Below, piece after piece: positions 17,025-28,725 of a stretch of 64,000 nt of DNA. Within the stretch, counting starts at the first letter, position 1, and every line of letters starts with the position of its first letter. This DNA is from Vibrio sp. CB1-14 (GTDB taxonomy: Bacteria > Pseudomonadota > Gammaproteobacteria > Enterobacterales > Vibrionaceae), in the NCBI RefSeq assembly GCF_040412085.2, contig NZ_CP115920.1, positions 186,001-250,000 on the forward strand, read 5' to 3'. A program made the translations under genes and the position numbers. The notes under the pieces were generated by a model. That model was not told the DNA's origin and made no database searches. It saw nothing but the letters and a program-made list of their open reading frames with translations.

Positions 17025-18305
17025 TTACTGCGTCTTTTGTAGCACTGCGTAATAGAAGCCATCCATATCATGCTCACCCGGAAGAATCTGACGTCCAGGG
17101 TTCTCTTTATCTGAGCCAATCAGTTCAGCGTTTTCTGTGCGAGCCAAGAACGCAATCACTTGGTCTTTATTTTCTTGCGGCGTGATAGAGCATGTCGCAT
17201 AGACTAGCGTGCCGCCGACTTTCAACTGCTGCCACATTGCATCAAAGATCTCGCGTTGCAGCTCTGCAAGCGCCTCAATGTCATCCGCGCGTCGTAGCCA
17301 TTTGATATCAGGGTGACGACGAATAACGCCAGTCGCAGAACACGGTGCATCCAACAAAATACGGTCAAACTGCCCGCCTTGCCACCACTCTTGCGGCGTT
17401 CTTGCATCACCACACACGACTTTCGCCTGTAGGTTGAGGCGTTTCAGGTTGTCGTGGACACGCTTTAGTCGCGTCTCGTCACAATCAATAGCCACCACTT
17501 GGCTGCCTTTGGTGCGCTCAAGAATGTGGGCGGTTTTACCACCTGGCGCTGCACAACAGTCTAAGATCAGCTCACCATCTTGTGGTTGCAAATAATTGAT
17601 CGACAGCTGCGCTGCGGCATCTTGAACCGATACCCAGCCTTTCTCAAAGCCCGGAAGCTTGGTCACGTCACAAGGAGCGGCCAATTTTAGGGCATCTTGT
17701 GCTTCTGGGTGAGGGGTGGAATCTATGCCTTCATTTTTGAGAAGCGCTTGATAATCGTCACGAGGTAGGTGTTGGTGGTTCACACGCAGCCACATCGGCG
17801 CTTTCATGTTGTTGGCTTCAACAATACTTTGCCACTGTTCTGGGTAGCTTTGCTGAAGTAGTTTCAGTAGCCAGCTTGGGTGACCGTATTTACCCGCATT
17901 GTGGCTGACCGACTTTTGATCTAACTCTTCTTGATTGCGTTGGTAGTTTCGTAGTACAGCGTTGATTAAGCCGCGCAGTTTTGGGCCTTTCAGCGTTTTG
18001 GTCGCTTCCACCGTCTCGCCAACGGCAGCGTGAGCCGGAATGCGCATATGACCGATTTGGTAAAGACCCACCAAAATCAAATGATGAAATACGCGCTGTT
18101 TTCCCTTGAGTGGCTTATCCATTAATTCGGATGCGACAGATTCAAGGCGAGGCAGAATTCGAAGTGCACCAAAACAGATTTCTTGAAGCAGTGCTTGGTC
18201 GCGAGGTTTCACCTGCTGCTGACCCAATGGAAGTGCACTCGAGAGCGATTGGCCTTTATCAACCACTTGGAAAAGGATATTAGCCGCGACAGCGCGAACG
18301 TTCAT
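17025..18305 (-). CDS. rsmB: 16S rRNA m5C967 methyltransferase RsmB
   Basis: SAM-dependent methyltransferase that modifies C967 of 16S rRNA. A NusB-like N-terminal domain (residues about 1-140) is followed by the catalytic domain with [15 protein letters not shown] for [22 protein letters not shown] with the first catalytic Cys (PC motif), and [12 protein letters not shown] with the second (TC motif). Length 426 aa fits. It lies between fmt and trkA on the same strand. Confidence 0.96.
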   Translation of the reverse strand: MNVRAVAANILFQVVDKGQSLSSALPLGQQQVKPRDQALLQEICFGALRILPRLESVASELMDKPLKGKQRVFHHLILVGLYQIGHMRIPAHAAVGETVEATKTLKGPKLRGLINAVLRNYQRNQEELDQKSVSHNAGKYGHPSWLLKLLQQSYPEQWQSIVEANNMKAPMWLRVNHQHLPRDDYQALLKNEGIDSTPHPEAQDALKLAAPCDVTKLPGFEKGWVSVQDAAAQLSINYLQPQDGELILDCCAAPGGKTAHILERTKGSQVVAIDCDETRLKRVHDNLKRLNLQAKVVCGDARTPQEWWQGGQFDRILLDAPCSATGVIRRHPDIKWLRRADDIEALAELQREIFDAMWQQLKVGGTLVYATCSITPQENKDQVIAFLARTENAELIGSDKENPGRQILPGEHDMDGFYYAVLQKTQ

Positions 18306-18340
18306 GTTAGTTACCTAAATTTGTTGCTATGAAAACAAAC

Positions 18341-18370
18341 TAGGGCCTGTACTGGTTAGTACTGGCCCTA
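18341..18370 (-). other. Inverted repeat between fmt and rsmB
   Basis: TAGGGCC and GGCCCTA separated by 16 bases, with a T-rich stretch after it on the minus strand. It may reduce read-through from fmt into rsmB. Weak as a terminator. Confidence 0.4.
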
Positions 18371-18393
18371 AATATCGTATGCGGTGTGTATCA

Positions 18394-19341
18394 CTAACCT
18401 AGGATACTGCCGACTTCAAACCAGCTGGCTTTGGAATTGAGTACATCGCTCACTGGCATCGCTTTTTTACCTGGGATCTGGATTTGCTCTAGAACCAAGG
18501 TGCCGTTACCCGTTGCAACGTAAATTCCTGTTTTATCAGCCTTAAGGATAGTCCCCGCAGGCGCCTCTGTCGCACTCGCTTCAACGCGAGATTGCCAAAC
18601 CTTGATGTTGTTCTCTTCAACAGAGAAGAAACTCATCGGCCATGGGTTAAAGGCACGCACACAGCGCTCGATAAACGCGGCGTCTTGTGACCAATCGATC
18701 TTAGCTTCGTCTTTGCTCAGCTTGCTGGCGTAATTGGCTTGCTCATCGTCCTGTTTGACAGGCTTTGCCTTGCCTGCGGCGATATCACCAAGACAATCAA
18801 CCAGAGCTTCTGAGCCTAATTCGGCAAGCTTGTCATACATGGTGGTGCTGGTATCGGTGGCTTCAATTGGCAATGTGGCAATTTTTAGCATGTCACCGGT
18901 ATCAAGGCCGATATCCATCTGCATGATGGTCACGCCAGTCTCGGCATCACCCGCCCAGATAGAGCGCTGAATGGGTGCTGCACCACGCCAACGAGGCAGG
19001 ATAGAGCCATGCACGTTGATGCAACCCAGCTCTGGAGTGTCCAGCACAGCTTGTGGAAGTAACAGGCCGTATGCTACGACAACCATGATGTCGGCGTTGA
19101 GATCTTTTAACTCTTGCTTTGCCTCGTCAGACTTGAAATTGACCGGTTGATAAACCGGAATGTCATGCTCAAGCGCGATGTTCTTTACAGGACTTGCTGT
19201 GAGTTTTTTACCACGACCTGCAGGGCGATCTGGCTGAGTATAAACCGCGATAACCTCATGCTCCGAAGACAATAACGCCGCCAAGTGACGGGCGGCGAAG
19301 TCTGGAGTACCGGCAAACACAATACGTAATGATTGGCTCAC
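18394..19341 (-). CDS. fmt: Methionyl-tRNA formyltransferase
   Basis: Formylates initiator Met-tRNA using 10-formyl-tetrahydrofolate. The N-terminal catalytic domain has [15 protein letters not shown], the folate/catalytic motif [21 protein letters not shown], and [12 protein letters not shown]; a C-terminal OB-fold domain follows from about residue 205. Length 315 aa equals the E. coli enzyme. The start is GTG with AGAGAGG upstream. It follows def with a 36-nt gap, the standard def-fmt operon. Confidence 0.97.
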   Translation of the reverse strand: MSQSLRIVFAGTPDFAARHLAALLSSEHEVIAVYTQPDRPAGRGKKLTASPVKNIALEHDIPVYQPVNFKSDEAKQELKDLNADIMVVVAYGLLLPQAVLDTPELGCINVHGSILPRWRGAAPIQRSIWAGDAETGVTIMQMDIGLDTGDMLKIATLPIEATDTSTTMYDKLAELGSEALVDCLGDIAAGKAKPVKQDDEQANYASKLSKDEAKIDWSQDAAFIERCVRAFNPWPMSFFSVEENNIKVWQSRVEASATEAPAGTILKADKTGIYVATGNGTLVLEQIQIPGKKAMPVSDVLNSKASWFEVGSILG

Positions 19342-19377
19342 ACTGACCTCTCTTAACTTAAATTCTTATTCGTTGGC

Positions 19378-19887
19378 TTATTGCTTGGCGTTAAAGCGCT
19401 TAATTTTCTCAAGCTTTTCTTTAATACGCTTACGCTTTAGAGGGGATAGGTAATCAACAAACAGTTTACCCTCTAGGTGGTCAAGCTCATGTTGAACACA
19501 GATAGCCAACAGGTCATCCGCATCGAAAGTGAACTCTTCACCATCGCGGTTTAGCGCTTTTACAGTTACTTCTGCAGCGCGAGAGACTAATGCGCGAGCG
19601 CCAGGAACAGAAAGGCAACCTTCTTCGATACCGTCTTCACCACGTTTTTCCGTGATTTCAGGGTTGATCAGTACCATAGGCTCGTCGCGAGTATCTGAAA
19701 TATCAATCACAACAATTCGCTGATGAACGTCAACTTGGGTTGCTGCCAGACCGATACCTTCTTCGTCATACATGGTTTCAATCATGTCATCGACGATTTT
19801 TTGGGTTTCCGGCGTTACCGCTTCAACGGGCTTTGCTACCGTTCTTAGGCGATCATCCGGGAAAGTTAATACTTGTAATACAGACAT
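19378..19887 (-). CDS. def: Peptide deformylase
   Basis: Metal-dependent hydrolase that removes the formyl group from nascent proteins. All three motifs are intact: [15 protein letters not shown] with the metal Cys, and QHELDHLEG with the two metal His and catalytic Glu. The start at 19887 (MSVLQVL) matches the E. coli N-terminus; an upstream GTG at 19893 is in frame but poorly placed. First gene of the def-fmt-rsmB-trkA-trkH run, divergent from the LysM gene. Confidence 0.97.
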   Translation of the reverse strand: MSVLQVLTFPDDRLRTVAKPVEAVTPETQKIVDDMIETMYDEEGIGLAATQVDVHQRIVVIDISDTRDEPMVLINPEITEKRGEDGIEEGCLSVPGARALVSRAAEVTVKALNRDGEEFTFDADDLLAICVQHELDHLEGKLFVDYLSPLKRKRIKEKLEKIKRFNAKQ

Positions 19888-20002
19888 ATACACTCAAAAT
19901 GTTGAACTGTGCCGAATAGGCTTGGACTTCGTTGGTTCAATTCTAGACATTTTCCAACCTAAATGACAGCATCCCTTGAAACAAAGCGAAGGATTGCGGT
20001 GT

Positions 20003-21082
20003 ATGAAGCGGGGAAATGTGCTGGTATTGAAGGTTTACATTGTTGTTACCACACTCGCTCTGAGCTTTGCCTCTTTCGCTGATAATCCGCTCACTATTAA
20101 AGAGACTGTCCCTGCTGTTTATCAAGTAAAGCAGGGTGATACCTTATGGGGCATTTCTAGTCTGTATTTGCACTCTCCATGGCGTTGGCCTGAGCTTTGG
20201 AACCAAAACAAACACATTGGTGATCCTAACCTTATTTATCCTGGTGACAAACTGATGCTGACGTGGGTTAACGGTCAACCGCGCTTGGTGCGTAAAGCGA
20301 CGAAAAAACTGTCGCCGACGATTCAAGTGACCACCAAAGCCCCTATCGCTGCCATTAATGCCCTAACCCAAGCTCGCTATACTCAAAGAGAGGGCTTGGT
20401 ACTAGAGAGTGAGCTGGCAAAATTCCCGAAAGTGATTGGCTCAAGTGATGGGCTCAACTACGTGACCGCTGAAGATGATGTCTATATTGATTACCGAGGT
20501 GAGGAGACTGAGTGGGCTATCTACCGCGCTAGCCAGCGCTTTGCTGCGCCGCAGCCAGAATACAGCATGCAGCAAGTCAGAATGGTGGCGAAAGCGCGCA
20601 GTCAGTCGCAAGCCGATGGCGTGACGACCCTTGTGATTGAAAGGTTTATCCATGAAATTAAGCAGGGTGATGTCGCCATTCCTCTCTCGGCAATACAAAC
20701 ACCCGAGCAAATCAATCACTTTCAGCCTCATGCTGGCCCTGCCATTGATAATCTCAGCATCGCGGGAATGATGGATGCGGTGAACTATGTCGTCAGAGGG
20801 CAGGCGGTGGTGCTTAATCGCGGCTATGTGTCTCGGGTAGAGCAGGGCGGCAGTTATGCGTTGGTGAAACCAGCTCATGGCTTTCAATTTTCAGAGGGGG
20901 AATTTGGGCTAGTGGAAGGGAATAAAGAAGAGACCTCGCTGGCGATGCCGACGATTGAGGTGGGGCAGCTTGTGGTGATACGCAGTTATCCATTTTTTAG
21001 CATTGCGGTAATCATCGAGGCAAGTGAGCCAATTACCCAGCAGATGCTGGTAGCTTCCCCTTCTAAACGTGCAAAAAGCTAA
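20003..21082 (+). CDS. LysM-domain exported protein
   Basis: A 359-aa protein with a hydrophobic N-terminal signal segment (LVLKVYIVVTTLALSFASFA) and a LysM peptidoglycan-binding domain just after it: YQVKQGDTLWGISSLYL and NLIYPGDKLML. The remaining 250 residues have no domain I recognise. In Vibrio and other gamma-proteobacteria this gene sits between def (divergent) and dprA. Start 20003 follows GAAGGA; an upstream TTG at 19976 is in frame but precedes that site. Its TAA overlaps the dprA ATG by one base, so the two are translationally coupled. Confidence 0.87.
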   Translation: MKRGNVLVLKVYIVVTTLALSFASFADNPLTIKETVPAVYQVKQGDTLWGISSLYLHSPWRWPELWNQNKHIGDPNLIYPGDKLMLTWVNGQPRLVRKATKKLSPTIQVTTKAPIAAINALTQARYTQREGLVLESELAKFPKVIGSSDGLNYVTAEDDVYIDYRGEETEWAIYRASQRFAAPQPEYSMQQVRMVAKARSQSQADGVTTLVIERFIHEIKQGDVAIPLSAIQTPEQINHFQPHAGPAIDNLSIAGMMDAVNYVVRGQAVVLNRGYVSRVEQGGSYALVKPAHGFQFSEGEFGLVEGNKEETSLAMPTIEVGQLVVIRSYPFFSIAVIIEASEPITQQMLVASPSKRAKS

Positions 21083-22194
21083 TGGGCGCCTTCATGGATG
21101 ACAGTAATGCCTTAGCGTGGCTGCGACTTTCGTTATGTCCAGGTATTGGTCCTGTGACCTTCTATAAGCTGCTCGCAGTGGATGATCCACGGAATATCGT
21201 TGAATCAGATGAGCAGACATTATCAGCAATTGGACTTAAGCCCAATCAGGTCAGTTTTATTCGTAAGCAGTCTGTTGAGCTCGCAGAGCGAGCCTTCGCT
21301 TGGCGAGAAAATGCGAATAATCACATCCTTCTTCAGCAAGGTGACGACTATCCGCCGCTGTTACGAGAATCTAAAGGCTGTCCGCCAATACTTTTTGTAC
21401 AAGGTGACGTGGCGTTGTTATCAGAGCCGCAAATCGCCATGGTTGGCAGCCGAAACGCCAGTTCTGGCGGTTTGGAAACAGCGCGCAGCTTTGCTGCGGA
21501 ATTCGTTAACTTTGGCTACTGCGTAACAAGTGGATTGGCACTGGGTATCGACGGTCATGCCCATCAAGGAGCGCTTGAGGCAAATGGCAAGACCATCGCT
21601 GTGTTGGGGGCTGGGCTGGATTCAATTTATCCCGCTAGGCACAAGTCACTCGCGCAGCGCATCGCTCAGCAAGGTGCGCTCGTCAGTGAGCATTTACCTT
21701 GGATCAAACCGAGAGCGGAACACTTTCCAAGACGAAACCGAATTGTCAGTGGCTTGTCGTTGGGCGTTGTTGTGGTGGAAGCTGCGGAGAAAAGTGGTTC
21801 GTTAATTACAGCAAGGTATGCGGCAGAGCAGGGGCGTGAGGTGTTTGCTGTGCCAGGTTCGATTCGTCATGCTTATCATCAGGGGTGTCATTCATTAATA
21901 CGAACCGGTGCCTGTCTCGTACAAAAGGTGGAAGATGTACTATGTGAAATAGAATCTCTATCGAACTGGTCTAAAAAAGTACAACCAACACTTTTCGACC
22001 AAGTTATTGATAAAGAAGAATTGCCATATGCAGATCTGTTGGCTAACGTAGGAATAGAGGCAACGCCGGTTGATATTTTGGCTCAAAAGACCCATATTCC
22101 TGTTCAAGAGGTCATGCAACAGCTTTTAGAGCTCGAGTTACTGGGCCATGTTGTTGCGGTTAACGGTGGTTATATTCTTAAGGGGAGAGGCTAG
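21082..22194 (+). CDS. dprA: DNA-processing protein DprA
   Basis: Loads RecA onto incoming single-stranded DNA during transformation. The Rossmann-fold core has [50 protein letters not shown] and SGSLITA, all typical. An N-terminal SAM-like helical region and a C-terminal winged-helix region (residues about 300-370) flank it. Length 370 aa is standard. Starts in a TAATG overlap with the upstream LysM gene and is followed by smg after 2 nt. Confidence 0.96.
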   Translation: MGAFMDDSNALAWLRLSLCPGIGPVTFYKLLAVDDPRNIVESDEQTLSAIGLKPNQVSFIRKQSVELAERAFAWRENANNHILLQQGDDYPPLLRESKGCPPILFVQGDVALLSEPQIAMVGSRNASSGGLETARSFAAEFVNFGYCVTSGLALGIDGHAHQGALEANGKTIAVLGAGLDSIYPARHKSLAQRIAQQGALVSEHLPWIKPRAEHFPRRNRIVSGLSLGVVVVEAAEKSGSLITARYAAEQGREVFAVPGSIRHAYHQGCHSLIRTGACLVQKVEDVLCEIESLSNWSKKVQPTLFDQVIDKEELPYADLLANVGIEATPVDILAQKTHIPVQEVMQQLLELELLGHVVAVNGGYILKGRG

Positions 22195-22196
22195 CT

Positions 22197-22673
22197 ATGA
22201 TGATGGACATACTGATGTACCTGTTCGAAACCTACGTGCATAGCGATGCAGATCTGCAGGTAGACCAAGACGAACTTGAGGATGAACTACTTAGAGCAGG
22301 CTTCAAGCAAAAAGATATCTACAAGGCACTAGAGTGGCTTGAGGATCTTGCTGAGCTGCAAAACACCGATGAGCATTCTGCGATTGCGATGAGTGCCGCG
22401 ACCTCTACGCGAATCTATACCCAGCAAGAAATGACGCGTATGGATGTTAAAAGCCGAGGCTTGCTGATGTTCTTAGAGCAGATCGGCGTCTTGACTACCG
22501 AAACTCGTGAGATGGTCATTGACCGTGTTATGGGGCTCGAAACCAACGATTTTGAACTCGATGACCTCAAATGGATCATTTTGATGGTCTTGTTCAATGT
22601 TCCTGGCAACGAAAACGCGTACACTCTCATGGAAGAGCTTATCTACACCGCTGAAAGAGGTGTGGTGCATTAA
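22197..22673 (+). CDS. smg: Smg family protein (DUF494)
   Basis: A 158-aa acidic cytoplasmic protein aligned end to end with E. coli Smg: [23 protein letters not shown]...[25 protein letters not shown] and [22 protein letters not shown]. Function is not firmly known; it occurs next to dprA throughout gamma-proteobacteria. Three consecutive candidate starts (ATGATGATGG-type, 22197 to 22203) follow GGGGAGAG; MDILMYL at 22203 may be the true start. Confidence 0.94.
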   Translation: MMMDILMYLFETYVHSDADLQVDQDELEDELLRAGFKQKDIYKALEWLEDLAELQNTDEHSAIAMSAATSTRIYTQQEMTRMDVKSRGLLMFLEQIGVLTTETREMVIDRVMGLETNDFELDDLKWIILMVLFNVPGNENAYTLMEELIYTAERGVVH

Positions 22674-22718
22674 TCCTCCCAGCCCAACCCAGTGGGCTGC
22701 TTGCGTTAAGAGAACACC

Positions 22719-23297
22719 ATGAGTGGTAAAATCGACAATCAACTTTTCTCGGCTCATGAACACGCCTTAGATCATGAGTCTTGCCCCCAATGCCAACCTG
22801 GTAAGCTGCTTCTCAAAAATGGCAAACATGGCACTTTTCTAGGGTGTGACCAATATCCGAGCTGCGACTATATTAAACCATTGCATCAAAACGATGGTCA
22901 TATCGTCAAAGAGCTAGGTGTACCCTGTCCGGATTGTGGCTCTGAGCTGCTGCTGCGCCAAGGACGCTTTGGAATGTTCATTGGGTGCAGCAACTACCCG
23001 GAATGCCACTTCATTCAATCACCGAACAAGCAAGAAGAGCCAGAGCAAACCGATCAAACCTTGGTCTCTTGTCCTGAGTGTGCCAAAGGGGCACTCAAAG
23101 AGAGAAAATCTCGATTCGGCAAAACCTTCTACGCTTGCGATCAGTATCCAAAGTGCAAGTTTGCGGTCAATCACCCTCCTGTCGCGGGTCACTGTCAGTT
23201 TTGTGGATTTGAGCTGCTGGTGGAAAAGAAGCGAGCATCTGGAACCGTACTCGAGTGCGCCTCAAGGCGATGCCATAAAATACAAGATACCGAATAA
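22719..23297 (+). CDS. Topoisomerase-type C4 zinc-ribbon protein (YrdD-like)
   Basis: A 192-aa protein built of repeated zinc ribbons like those in the C-terminus of topoisomerase I: CPQC..LLLKNGKHGTFLGCDQYPSC, CPDC..LLLRQGRFGMFIGCSNYPEC, CPEC..LKERKSRFGKTFYACDQYPKC and a final CQFC..C. It lacks any topoisomerase catalytic domain and probably binds single-stranded nucleic acid. E. coli YrdD, next to smg and tsaC, is the counterpart. The last gene of the LysM-dprA-smg run, ending in a strong terminator. Confidence 0.9.
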   Translation: MSGKIDNQLFSAHEHALDHESCPQCQPGKLLLKNGKHGTFLGCDQYPSCDYIKPLHQNDGHIVKELGVPCPDCGSELLLRQGRFGMFIGCSNYPECHFIQSPNKQEEPEQTDQTLVSCPECAKGALKERKSRFGKTFYACDQYPKCKFAVNHPPVAGHCQFCGFELLVEKKRASGTVLECASRRCHKIQDTE

Positions 23298-23298
23298 A

Positions 23299-23328
23299 TA
23301 AAAATGGCTCCTTTGGGAGCCATTTTTT
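23299..23328. terminator. Bidirectional terminator, zinc-ribbon gene/purK
   Basis: AAAATGGCTCC TTT GGGAGCCATTTTTT, an A/T-flanked stem between convergent genes. Confidence 0.92.
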
Positions 23329-23345
23329 AAAGCTTTACGCCCAGC

Positions 23346-24479
23346 TTAAAGGGCTTCAGCTGCTGGCTTCAGCGCGGGAAAAGCCGCTTCATCAAGTAGC
23401 TCAGACAAGGCAACTAGCTGCGCCTTAAGCGCCGCTTTGTCATTGGCCGTGACATTGATGTGACCCATCTTACGACCAGCACGCTTGTCTTTGCCATACC
23501 AGTGAACGTGGCAGCCAGACAGGCTATGCACCGCTTCTGGCAACGTATCTTCGCCTAAAATGTTCACCATAGACGTGGCACGAATGGCTTGTGTTGAGCC
23601 AAGAGGCATATCACATACCGCGCGCAGGTGGTTTTCAAACTGACAAGTGTCCGCACCTTGCTGTGTCCAGTGCCCTGAGTTGTGCACGCGAGGTGCAATC
23701 TCATTCACTAGTAGCTGGCCATTCACATCGAAGAACTCAAGTGCAAGCACGCCAACATAGTCCAAAGACTCGGCTACAGCGGTAAACATTTGTGCCGCTT
23801 GAGCTTGCAGTTCTGGTTCATCAATCGCTGTTGATAGCGTCAGTACGCCATCGGTATGCACGTTTTCAGCCAGTGGGTAGATAGCAAGCTCACCTTGCTT
23901 GTTGCGCGCACCAACCAGTGATACTTCGCGTTGGAAAGGGACAAACTCTTCAGCAACGATCGCTTGGCTTTCTGATTCTGCAATACACTCGGCCATTTCT
24001 GTCCAAATTGCGTCGACATCATCAAGCGTTTTTAATCGCCACTGACCTTTTCCATCGTAGCCACCCAATGCGCTCTTAAGCACCATAGGCAGACCAACGT
24101 GCGCAATTGCCGCATCAAAATCTGTACGAGTATTGATGACTGCGTATTTGGCGTTTTTCACCCCCGCACTGTCGAGAAGGCCTTTTTCAATGCGGCGATC
24201 ACCACCGGCTTTGATAGCGTCTGTCGATGGGAGGAACTTGCCACTTTTCTCACAGATTGCGAGTACATCGAGTGGAATGTGTTCGAACTCAGCCGTGATA
24301 ACGTCAGCTTCCGCAATCGCATGCTCTAAACCGTTACCTAGCACTTCAAGTGTCAGTGGGTGAACGATATTCTCACTGCGCACATCAAATGCTGAGATTT
24401 TGATATTCAGAGGGGCGCCGGCTAGTGACATCATGCGCGCCAGTTGGCCTGCTCCAAGAACCAGTACGTGTTTCATCAT
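23346..24479 (-). CDS. purK: N5-carboxyaminoimidazole ribonucleotide synthase PurK
   Basis: ATP-grasp enzyme that carboxylates AIR with bicarbonate in purine synthesis. The N-terminus has [14 protein letters not shown], the ATP-grasp has [18 protein letters not shown] and [15 protein letters not shown], and the end of the active site has [14 protein letters not shown]. Length 377 aa is usual. Start 24479 is in a TAATG overlap with the purE stop; two ATG codons are adjacent. Co-transcribed with purE under the PurR box at 25031. Confidence 0.96.
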   Translation of the reverse strand: MMKHVLVLGAGQLARMMSLAGAPLNIKISAFDVRSENIVHPLTLEVLGNGLEHAIAEADVITAEFEHIPLDVLAICEKSGKFLPSTDAIKAGGDRRIEKGLLDSAGVKNAKYAVINTRTDFDAAIAHVGLPMVLKSALGGYDGKGQWRLKTLDDVDAIWTEMAECIAESESQAIVAEEFVPFQREVSLVGARNKQGELAIYPLAENVHTDGVLTLSTAIDEPELQAQAAQMFTAVAESLDYVGVLALEFFDVNGQLLVNEIAPRVHNSGHWTQQGADTCQFENHLRAVCDMPLGSTQAIRATSMVNILGEDTLPEAVHSLSGCHVHWYGKDKRAGRKMGHINVTANDKAALKAQLVALSELLDEAAFPALKPAAEAL

Positions 24480-24964
24480 TAGTCCTTAGAAGGATCTGGG
24501 TTAGCAAGTACAGTTTCTGTTTGTTGGCTGCGGAACGCTTCAACCTTTTCCATTACGGCGTTGTCGTGAACACCAATGATCTGCGCCGCCAGGATACCCG
24601 CGTTCGCGGCGCCTGCTTCACCGATAGCCAGTGTGCCCACCGCGATGCCTTTAGGCATTTGTACGATAGACAGTAGAGAGTCCATACCTTTAAGCGCGCG
24701 GCTTTGAACAGGAACGCCCAATACAGGAACACTTGTGAACGCTGCCGCCATACCTGGAAGGTGCGCAGCGCCGCCAGCACCGGCGATGATGACTGAGATA
24801 CCGCGTTCTTTCGCAGAAGTCGCGTAGTCAGCGAGTAGTTGCGGTGTGCGGTGAGCAGAAACGACCTTGGTTTCATAATCCACACCAAACTGATCCAGCA
24901 TTTCTGCTGCTAGTTTCATGGTTGGCCAATCTGATTTTGAACCCATAATAATGCCGACTTTCAT
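24479..24964 (-). CDS. purE: N5-carboxyaminoimidazole ribonucleotide mutase PurE
   Basis: Converts N5-CAIR to CAIR. Diagnostic class I PurE motifs are [38 protein letters not shown] and [17 protein letters not shown]. The start at 24964 is fixed by AAGGAGCTTCGG; a TTG at 24979 is in frame but lies on the ribosome site. First gene of purEK. Confidence 0.97.
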   Translation of the reverse strand: MKVGIIMGSKSDWPTMKLAAEMLDQFGVDYETKVVSAHRTPQLLADYATSAKERGISVIIAGAGGAAHLPGMAAAFTSVPVLGVPVQSRALKGMDSLLSIVQMPKGIAVGTLAIGEAGAANAGILAAQIIGVHDNAVMEKVEAFRSQQTETVLANPDPSKD

Positions 24965-25030
24965 CCGAAGCTCCTTCAAGGCGTGTGGAAATGGACTAAT
25001 TTGCGCGCATTATACGAGGATTTTTTTCTA

Positions 25031-25046
25031 AGGAAAACGTTTGCGT
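25031..25046 (-). promoter_or_regulatory. PurR operator of purEK
   Basis: ACGCAAACGTTTTCCT on the minus strand matches the 16-base PurR consensus ANGCAANCGNTTNCNT at every fixed position. It lies 67 nt upstream of the purE start. Confidence 0.85.
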
Positions 25047-25147
25047 GAGTGAATTTTGTGTTTTTTTCTGGATTCTCACTCGGGTTTTAAGCATAGTGCC
25101 GTAGAAATGTAAAATATTTGTTTAGCTTTTAATAAAAGGAAGTCTCG

Positions 25148-25705
25148 GTGGATAATTTTCAAACCACAGTTGCGGCGCTTCAATCCGGTGAAGTAATTGC
25201 TTATCCAACGGAAGGAGTATTTGGCGTGGGTTGTGATCCAGACGATGCGCAAGCTATTGAAAAGCTTCTTGCTGTCAAAGAACGTCCGGTTGAAAAAGGA
25301 CTCATTTTGATCGCTGCGAATTTTGAGCAGCTTCGCCCTTATATTGATGAGGCTCAACTGACAGAGCAGCAGCTAGAAAGTGTTCAGCAAACTTGGCCTG
25401 GCCCATATACCTGGATCATGCCAGCAAGCTCACGTGTTTCCCCTTGGCTAAGTGGCGCGTTTGATACTATCGCTGTGCGTGTCACGGATCATGAGTTGGT
25501 GCAAAAATTGTGTTTGGCCTATGGCAAGCCAATTACGTCCACTAGTGCTAATTTATCAGGTATGCCATCTTGCATGACAACCGAAGAAGTTAAGCAGCAA
25601 CTGGGTACTCGTTTGTCTTCAGTCCTTGAAGGCGAGACGGGTGGCCGCAATAAGCCGAGCGAAATCCGCGACGCTCGCACCCTTAAAGTACTACGACAAG
25701 GCTAA
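25148..25705 (+). CDS. tsaC: Threonylcarbamoyl-AMP synthase TsaC
   Basis: Makes threonylcarbamoyl-AMP for the t6A37 modification of ANN-decoding tRNAs. A single Sua5/YciO/YrdC domain is visible: [59 protein letters not shown]. Length 185 aa is that of the short TsaC type without the Sua5 tail. GTG start with AAGGAAG upstream. Followed by hemF after 9 nt, then aroE and DUF1488, the usual tsaC operon. Confidence 0.96.
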   Translation: MDNFQTTVAALQSGEVIAYPTEGVFGVGCDPDDAQAIEKLLAVKERPVEKGLILIAANFEQLRPYIDEAQLTEQQLESVQQTWPGPYTWIMPASSRVSPWLSGAFDTIAVRVTDHELVQKLCLAYGKPITSTSANLSGMPSCMTTEEVKQQLGTRLSSVLEGETGGRNKPSEIRDARTLKVLRQG

Positions 25706-26620
<915 letters not shown>

Positions 26621-26720
26621 CCTAGCCAACAGCCTTTGTTCAACTTGGCGAATGTGTGCCGAAGTGATAGTGTCGAACTATACATTTCGGTACCCATTAG
26701 CAAGGACAGTAGGCATAAAC

Positions 26721-27551
26721 ATGAGCAAGCCCGATCAGTACGTGGTGTTTGGTAATCCCATCTCGCAAAGCAAATCACCGTATATCCATACTCTCTTCGC
26801 AAGACAAACTTCGCAAAATCTTGAATATGCTAGTCAACAGCCAGAGCCAGATGCGTTTAAGCAGGCTGCCACCGAGTTTTTCCAATCGGGTGGTAAAGGT
26901 TGCAACATTACCGCACCCTTTAAAGAAGATGCTTTTCAGTTTGCGGGTCGCCTGACCGAGCGTGCTCAGCTTGCGGGCGCAGTTAATACCCTCAAGAAGC
27001 TGGATGATGGCGAAATCATTGGTGATAACACCGATGGTGAGGGTTTGGTTCAGGACTTACTGCAACATCAAGTTCAACTAGAAGGCGCTTCTATATTAGT
27101 GATTGGCTCGGGTGGTGCGGCGCGTGGTGTACTGAAGCCGTTGCTCGACCAAAAACCTGCCTCTATTACCATTACCAATCGCACGTTTGAGAAAGCGCAG
27201 CAGCTTGCTGAGCTATTTAAGCCTTACGGGCAGATTAATGCGGTACCTATGAGTGACGTTTCTCGTGCCTATGATGTGGTGATTAACTCCGCTTCAACCA
27301 GTCTGTATAAACAATTGCCTGACATCAGTGATGCAATCTTTGCTGACCACACTGTGAGTTATGATATGACTTATGGACAGGGTTTGACGACCTTCAATCA
27401 ATGGGCGAAAGAGTCAGGTGCTAGGTTGGCCTATGATGGTTTAGGTATGCTGGTGGGTCAGGCGGCAGAAAGCTTTATGTTATGGCGCGGCCTAAGACCG
27501 GGCACGAAGCAGATATTACGTGAGTTAAGAAAGAATCTAGAAGGCCTATAA
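26721..27551 (+). CDS. aroE: Shikimate dehydrogenase AroE
   Basis: NADP-dependent reduction of 3-dehydroshikimate in aromatic amino-acid synthesis. Shikimate-binding motifs [12 protein letters not shown] and [11 protein letters not shown] (catalytic Lys in the latter), [11 protein letters not shown], the Rossmann motif [19 protein letters not shown] and [14 protein letters not shown]. Length 276 aa. Start 26721 ([11 protein letters not shown]) fits the family; the open frame extends to 26652 without family similarity. Followed after 1 nt by the DUF1488 gene. Confidence 0.96.
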   Translation: MSKPDQYVVFGNPISQSKSPYIHTLFARQTSQNLEYASQQPEPDAFKQAATEFFQSGGKGCNITAPFKEDAFQFAGRLTERAQLAGAVNTLKKLDDGEIIGDNTDGEGLVQDLLQHQVQLEGASILVIGSGGAARGVLKPLLDQKPASITITNRTFEKAQQLAELFKPYGQINAVPMSDVSRAYDVVINSASTSLYKQLPDISDAIFADHTVSYDMTYGQGLTTFNQWAKESGARLAYDGLGMLVGQAAESFMLWRGLRPGTKQILRELRKNLEGL

Positions 27552-27552
27552 C

Positions 27553-27816
27553 ATGAACCAGTCAATTTTGTTTTCAGATCAGCTTGAATGGAACCAAGAG
27601 CTAGGCGTGGTTGAGTTTCACGCGCAGCAAGCAGGGATGTTGATTGTGTGTCTTGTTGGGTTGGAGAAACTTGCTAGGCTAAATGATTTAAATGTCGTTA
27701 CTAAGGAGCTGGCATTCGAGTGCTTTGAGGCTGTTCGTTTTGATCTTGAAGAAATAGCAGAAAGCCTCATAGAGGATGAGGCTTTCGATGAACAGGGTCG
27801 CGTTATTGTTAACTAA
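27553..27816 (+). CDS. DUF1488 family protein
   Basis: An 87-aa acidic protein of the DUF1488 type (E. coli YrdB-like), with FSDQLEWN and a C-terminal FECFEAVRFDLEEIAESLIEDE. It starts right after the aroE stop and is presumably the last gene of tsaC-hemF-aroE. No function is known to me. Confidence 0.8.
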   Translation: MNQSILFSDQLEWNQELGVVEFHAQQAGMLIVCLVGLEKLARLNDLNVVTKELAFECFEAVRFDLEEIAESLIEDEAFDEQGRVIVN

Positions 27817-27827
27817 CCGATGATTAA

Positions 27828-28376
27828 CTAGCGAATGACGTGCACATATTGCATGTAGTCATTTTTATTCTGCACATAGTTATTGGCGGAGCGAAGTAAA
27901 AAGGCTCTTTCTTTTTCGGTAAGAGGACGAGCCTGTTTTACCGGACTGCCCACATACAGATAACCACTTTCCAGTACCTTGTTTGGTGGCACTAAGGAAC
28001 CCGCGCCAATCATCACATCAGATTCAATAGTGGCGCCATCAAGCACAATACTACCCATGCCGACAAGAACGCGATCTCTTATGATGCACCCGTGAAGCAT
28101 CACCTTATGGCCAATGGTGACATCATTACCTATTAGTAGAGGATAACCTTCGGGGTTGTCAGCGTTTTTATGGGTAACGTGTAACACGCTGTTGTCTTGG
28201 ATATTGGTGCGCTCGCCAATCTCTATATGGTTAACATCACCGCGCGCGGACACGAGTGGCCATACACTGGCATCTTTGCCAAATCGAACATCGCCAACAA
28301 TCACACTGGTTTTATCTATATAGACAGAGTCATCCAGCTGTGGGGTAATGCCCTTGTAACTACGAATTGAAGTCAT
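27828..28376 (-). CDS. Gamma-type carbonic anhydrase-like hexapeptide-repeat protein (YrdA)
   Basis: A 182-aa left-handed beta-helix protein of the gamma carbonic anhydrase family. Hexapeptide repeats run from about residue 20 to 135 (VIVGDVRFGKDASVWPL, GERTNIQDNSVLHVT, GNDVTIGHKVMLHGCIIRD, VGMGSIVLDGATI). The metal His residues HVTH-type, GHKVMLHGC are present. Enzyme activity is not certain for the YrdA group. Convergent with the aroE operon. Confidence 0.88.
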   Translation of the reverse strand: MTSIRSYKGITPQLDDSVYIDKTSVIVGDVRFGKDASVWPLVSARGDVNHIEIGERTNIQDNSVLHVTHKNADNPEGYPLLIGNDVTIGHKVMLHGCIIRDRVLVGMGSIVLDGATIESDVMIGAGSLVPPNKVLESGYLYVGSPVKQARPLTEKERAFLLRSANNYVQNKNDYMQYVHVIR

Positions 28377-28495
28377 ATCAGTCTCTAAATCTATGGAACA
28401 AAGCTATTTTGGCGAGTTATTGCGGTAATTTACAGCGCCAAAGCACAAAAACTAACCACACAAACAAAAAAAGCGAAAAAACTGGTTTTTGGGTA

Positions 28496-28523
28496 TTGCC
28501 AATGTGATTTCGATCTCTATAAT
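28496..28523 (+). promoter_or_regulatory. rrn promoter P1
   Basis: TTGCCA, 16-bp spacer, TATAAT, followed by a GC-rich discriminator GCCCCCTCGC typical of stringently controlled rRNA promoters. An A/T-rich stretch (28441-28490) upstream fits an UP element and Fis-site region. Confidence 0.85.
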
Positions 28524-28620
28524 GCCCCCTCGCTGACACGGGAAAGGACAACGAAATCCCCAACGAGTCAGAAGGTCACAAGCTTCTAAGAAGCTTAGCA
28601 AAATAAGTTAAAAAAAGTGG

Positions 28621-28648
28621 TTGACACGAAAACTTATCTCGCTAAAAT
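28621..28648 (+). promoter_or_regulatory. rrn promoter P2
   Basis: TTGACA, 16-bp spacer, TAAAAT, about 125 bp downstream of P1. Confidence 0.8.
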
Positions 28649-28680
28649 GACCGTCCGTTTCAAGGGAAGCTTTGAAACAA

Positions 28681-28692
28681 GCTCTTTAACAA
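28681..28692 (+). promoter_or_regulatory. boxA antitermination site, 16S leader
   Basis: GCTCTTTAACAA matches the rrn boxA, where NusB/S10 bind. A second copy precedes the 23S gene. Confidence 0.8.
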
Positions 28693-28703
28693 TATAAACC
28701 TAT

Positions 28704-28725
28704 CAATCTGTGTGGGCACTCGTTG
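28704..28725 (+). other. 16S processing stem, 5' arm
   Basis: CAATCTGTGTGGGCACTCGTTG is complementary, with few mismatches, to 30501-30522 just after the 16S 3' end. Together they form the RNase III stem that loops out 16S rRNA. Confidence 0.7.
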